Below, in pieces: positions 62,740-64,000 of a stretch of 64,000 nt of DNA; position 1 is the stretch's first letter; the number at the start of each line of letters is the position of its first letter. Both the position numbers and the translations under genes were made by a program. The stretch is taken from assembly GCA_947650285.1 (NCBI GenBank), contig CANTFL010000363.1:248001-312000 (forward strand), read 5' to 3'. This stretch comes from Hyaloperonospora brassicae (lineage: Eukaryota; Oomycota; Peronosporomycetes; Peronosporales; Peronosporaceae). The notes under the pieces are model-generated. The model was not told where the DNA came from and made no database searches. It worked only from the letters and a program-made list of their open reading frames with translations.

Positions 62740-64000
62740 TCCCTGGCCAAACAATACAGGGATACCATTTGCTTTTAGAATGCAACGTTTAATTAAATCA
62801 ATGTCCCAAATTTAAACTCGGAGGATACGTCGACATGTGTAAGTAGAAGCATGTTATATTCCAATTCAATGTGGCAAAGAGATTACAAGATATTAACGCT
62901 GAGTTGCGCTTCAATTCGCACAGATAGCCGGCATCAGATAAGTTTGAAACGGACTCTGATTGAAAGAATATGAACTTCGACGGCTTGCTTACGATCCTGA
63001 ACCCAAACGCACCGGATAGCGAAATCGTTAAAAATGAGTGGGATATGTGATGACTCTACTATATCTGTTATATAATGACAAATATGATTAAGAATGTGGA
63101 ATCACCTATAGATAGCGGTATGAATCAAGGTTCACCCAGATCTACTGGAGATAGCGATCTTTTTTCGAGATCGCGACCCCGATCCGAGATCTCGATCCCA
63201 ATCCGATATCGCGAGCCTGGAGTCAGCTGAGTACACGCCGGGTGTGGGTCACAACCAGATTCCAGAGAGAGCGCACTTGGCGTGAGAAAATAGGTACAAG
63301 GTGGCGATATCCTAAAGAGGAGATGCGCGGCCCCATAAGTTCGTGATACAGATAGACCTACCGATTTTTATTGGTTTTAATTGATTAATTAATATTAAAA
63401 AGAGTTCAATTTGCTGCTTCCTACGCATGTCGAATCCTCGTCAGGGTCGATTTTTAGTGGATACAAGACGTCGAGAAAGTTACATTATTAGATCAAGTGA
63501 TGCCCCTGGATTGTCTGGCTACGGATGGAGGACTCATAGTTGTGGTGGAGTGGTGATACCTCTTTTAAGGAGTCGATATAACTTTCCAATGGCGCCCGGA
63601 CGATCGACAAACGATAAAGGATACTCTAATTTCGTGTTGTTGATAGCTTTTCGTACCTTGTGTAGCCATTGGTGGGGCAGGTTGCACTTTTCCAGGTGGA
63701 CTCGTGTCAATGGAAAACTTGACCGTATTTGCGATGGAATCGAGGTTTATTCTCGGTGTTGATATCTTCACACCGCGATCAGGGTTGGTGCAATCTCCTG
63801 GAATTCTTCACGGTATCGTTTGTACACTTGTAGGGTGCTCGATGAGAGTCAAATTTATCTGTGACAGATCGCTTCGTCCAAATGTAGACCTTGATTTGTG
63901 ATCTTTCTGACCACTTAAGCTGTCTCGCGAACTTAAGTCGATATTACAAAGGCTTACCTGCGTCCGATCGTAGTTTTAGGGAGTGAGATTCCTTGAAAGC
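62740..64000. mobile_element. Rearranged LTR/leader mosaic of the second gypsy family
   Basis: Three adjoining parts. 62740-62860 resembles plus 28690-28810 (CCCTGGCCAAACAAT). 62870-63530 resembles plus 21785-22420, which is the reverse complement of about 28700-29300. 63540-64000 resembles plus 28240-28640 (CCTTGTGTA...GGTGG.GC..GTTGCAC). The middle segment is therefore inverted relative to its neighbours. It runs off the right edge. Confidence 0.6.

Overview
The window looks like oomycete nuclear DNA (Phytophthora or downy-mildew type). The evidence is a secreted WY-fold effector-like protein with an EER motif, Ty3/gypsy elements with chromodomain integrases and TGTAACGG...CCGTTACA LTRs, an FYVE-finger gene, and a membrane-anchored neutral-sphingomyelinase-like gene. 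I saw no bacterial features, CRISPR array, rRNA or tRNA. All similarity calls come from reading motifs; no database search was run.

Layout. 1-8 kb is a GC-rich, gene-bearing block. A minus-strand FYVE protein runs off the left edge, and a minus-strand sphingomyelinase-like gene lies at 2486-5094. Each carries one apparent single-base frameshift in a homopolymer. Non-coding sequence follows, with simple repeats, a 64-bp tandem duplication and a possible short retroelement (about 7489-8049). 8092-17048 is the best-preserved mobile element: a minus-strand non-LTR retrotransposon with two long uninterrupted ORFs, bounded by an identical 16-bp target-site duplication. Its ORF1 joins a gag-like CCHC knuckle to an OTU-type cysteine protease domain. 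Its ORF2 has an APE endonuclease, a reverse transcriptase and a C-terminal Cys/His cluster. ORF2 overlaps ORF1 in another frame and has no usable ATG.

17-28 kb is a graveyard of nested elements. It holds two solo LTRs with 5-bp duplications (17783-18251, 19503-19947), a diverged LTR (21339-21749), relics of LINEs related to the intact one, and a decayed Ty3/gypsy copy (LTR 25293-26014, gag and protease relics to 28097) whose LTR carries a roughly 230-bp TCTA microsatellite. 28-38.3 kb is a second gypsy family arranged head to head: LTR, leader and gag on plus (28180 to about 32170), then chromodomain, integrase, RNase H, RT and protease-linker pieces on minus (32709-38200). Fragments of the same LTR/leader recur inverted at 21785-22830 and as a mosaic at 62740-64000.

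38-62.7 kb is AT-rich and gene-poor. The one intact-looking gene is a minus-strand secreted effector candidate (47137-47997) with a signal peptide, an EER motif, no RxLR and a W-type helical module. A decayed gene for a multi-membrane protein lies on plus near 51.7-52.9 kb. Consensus splice donors cluster on minus between 43 and 54 kb, hinting at unrecognised or decayed intron-containing genes. A housekeeping block beside a repeat-rich, gene-sparse tract with an effector fits the two-compartment genome organisation known for plant-pathogenic oomycetes.
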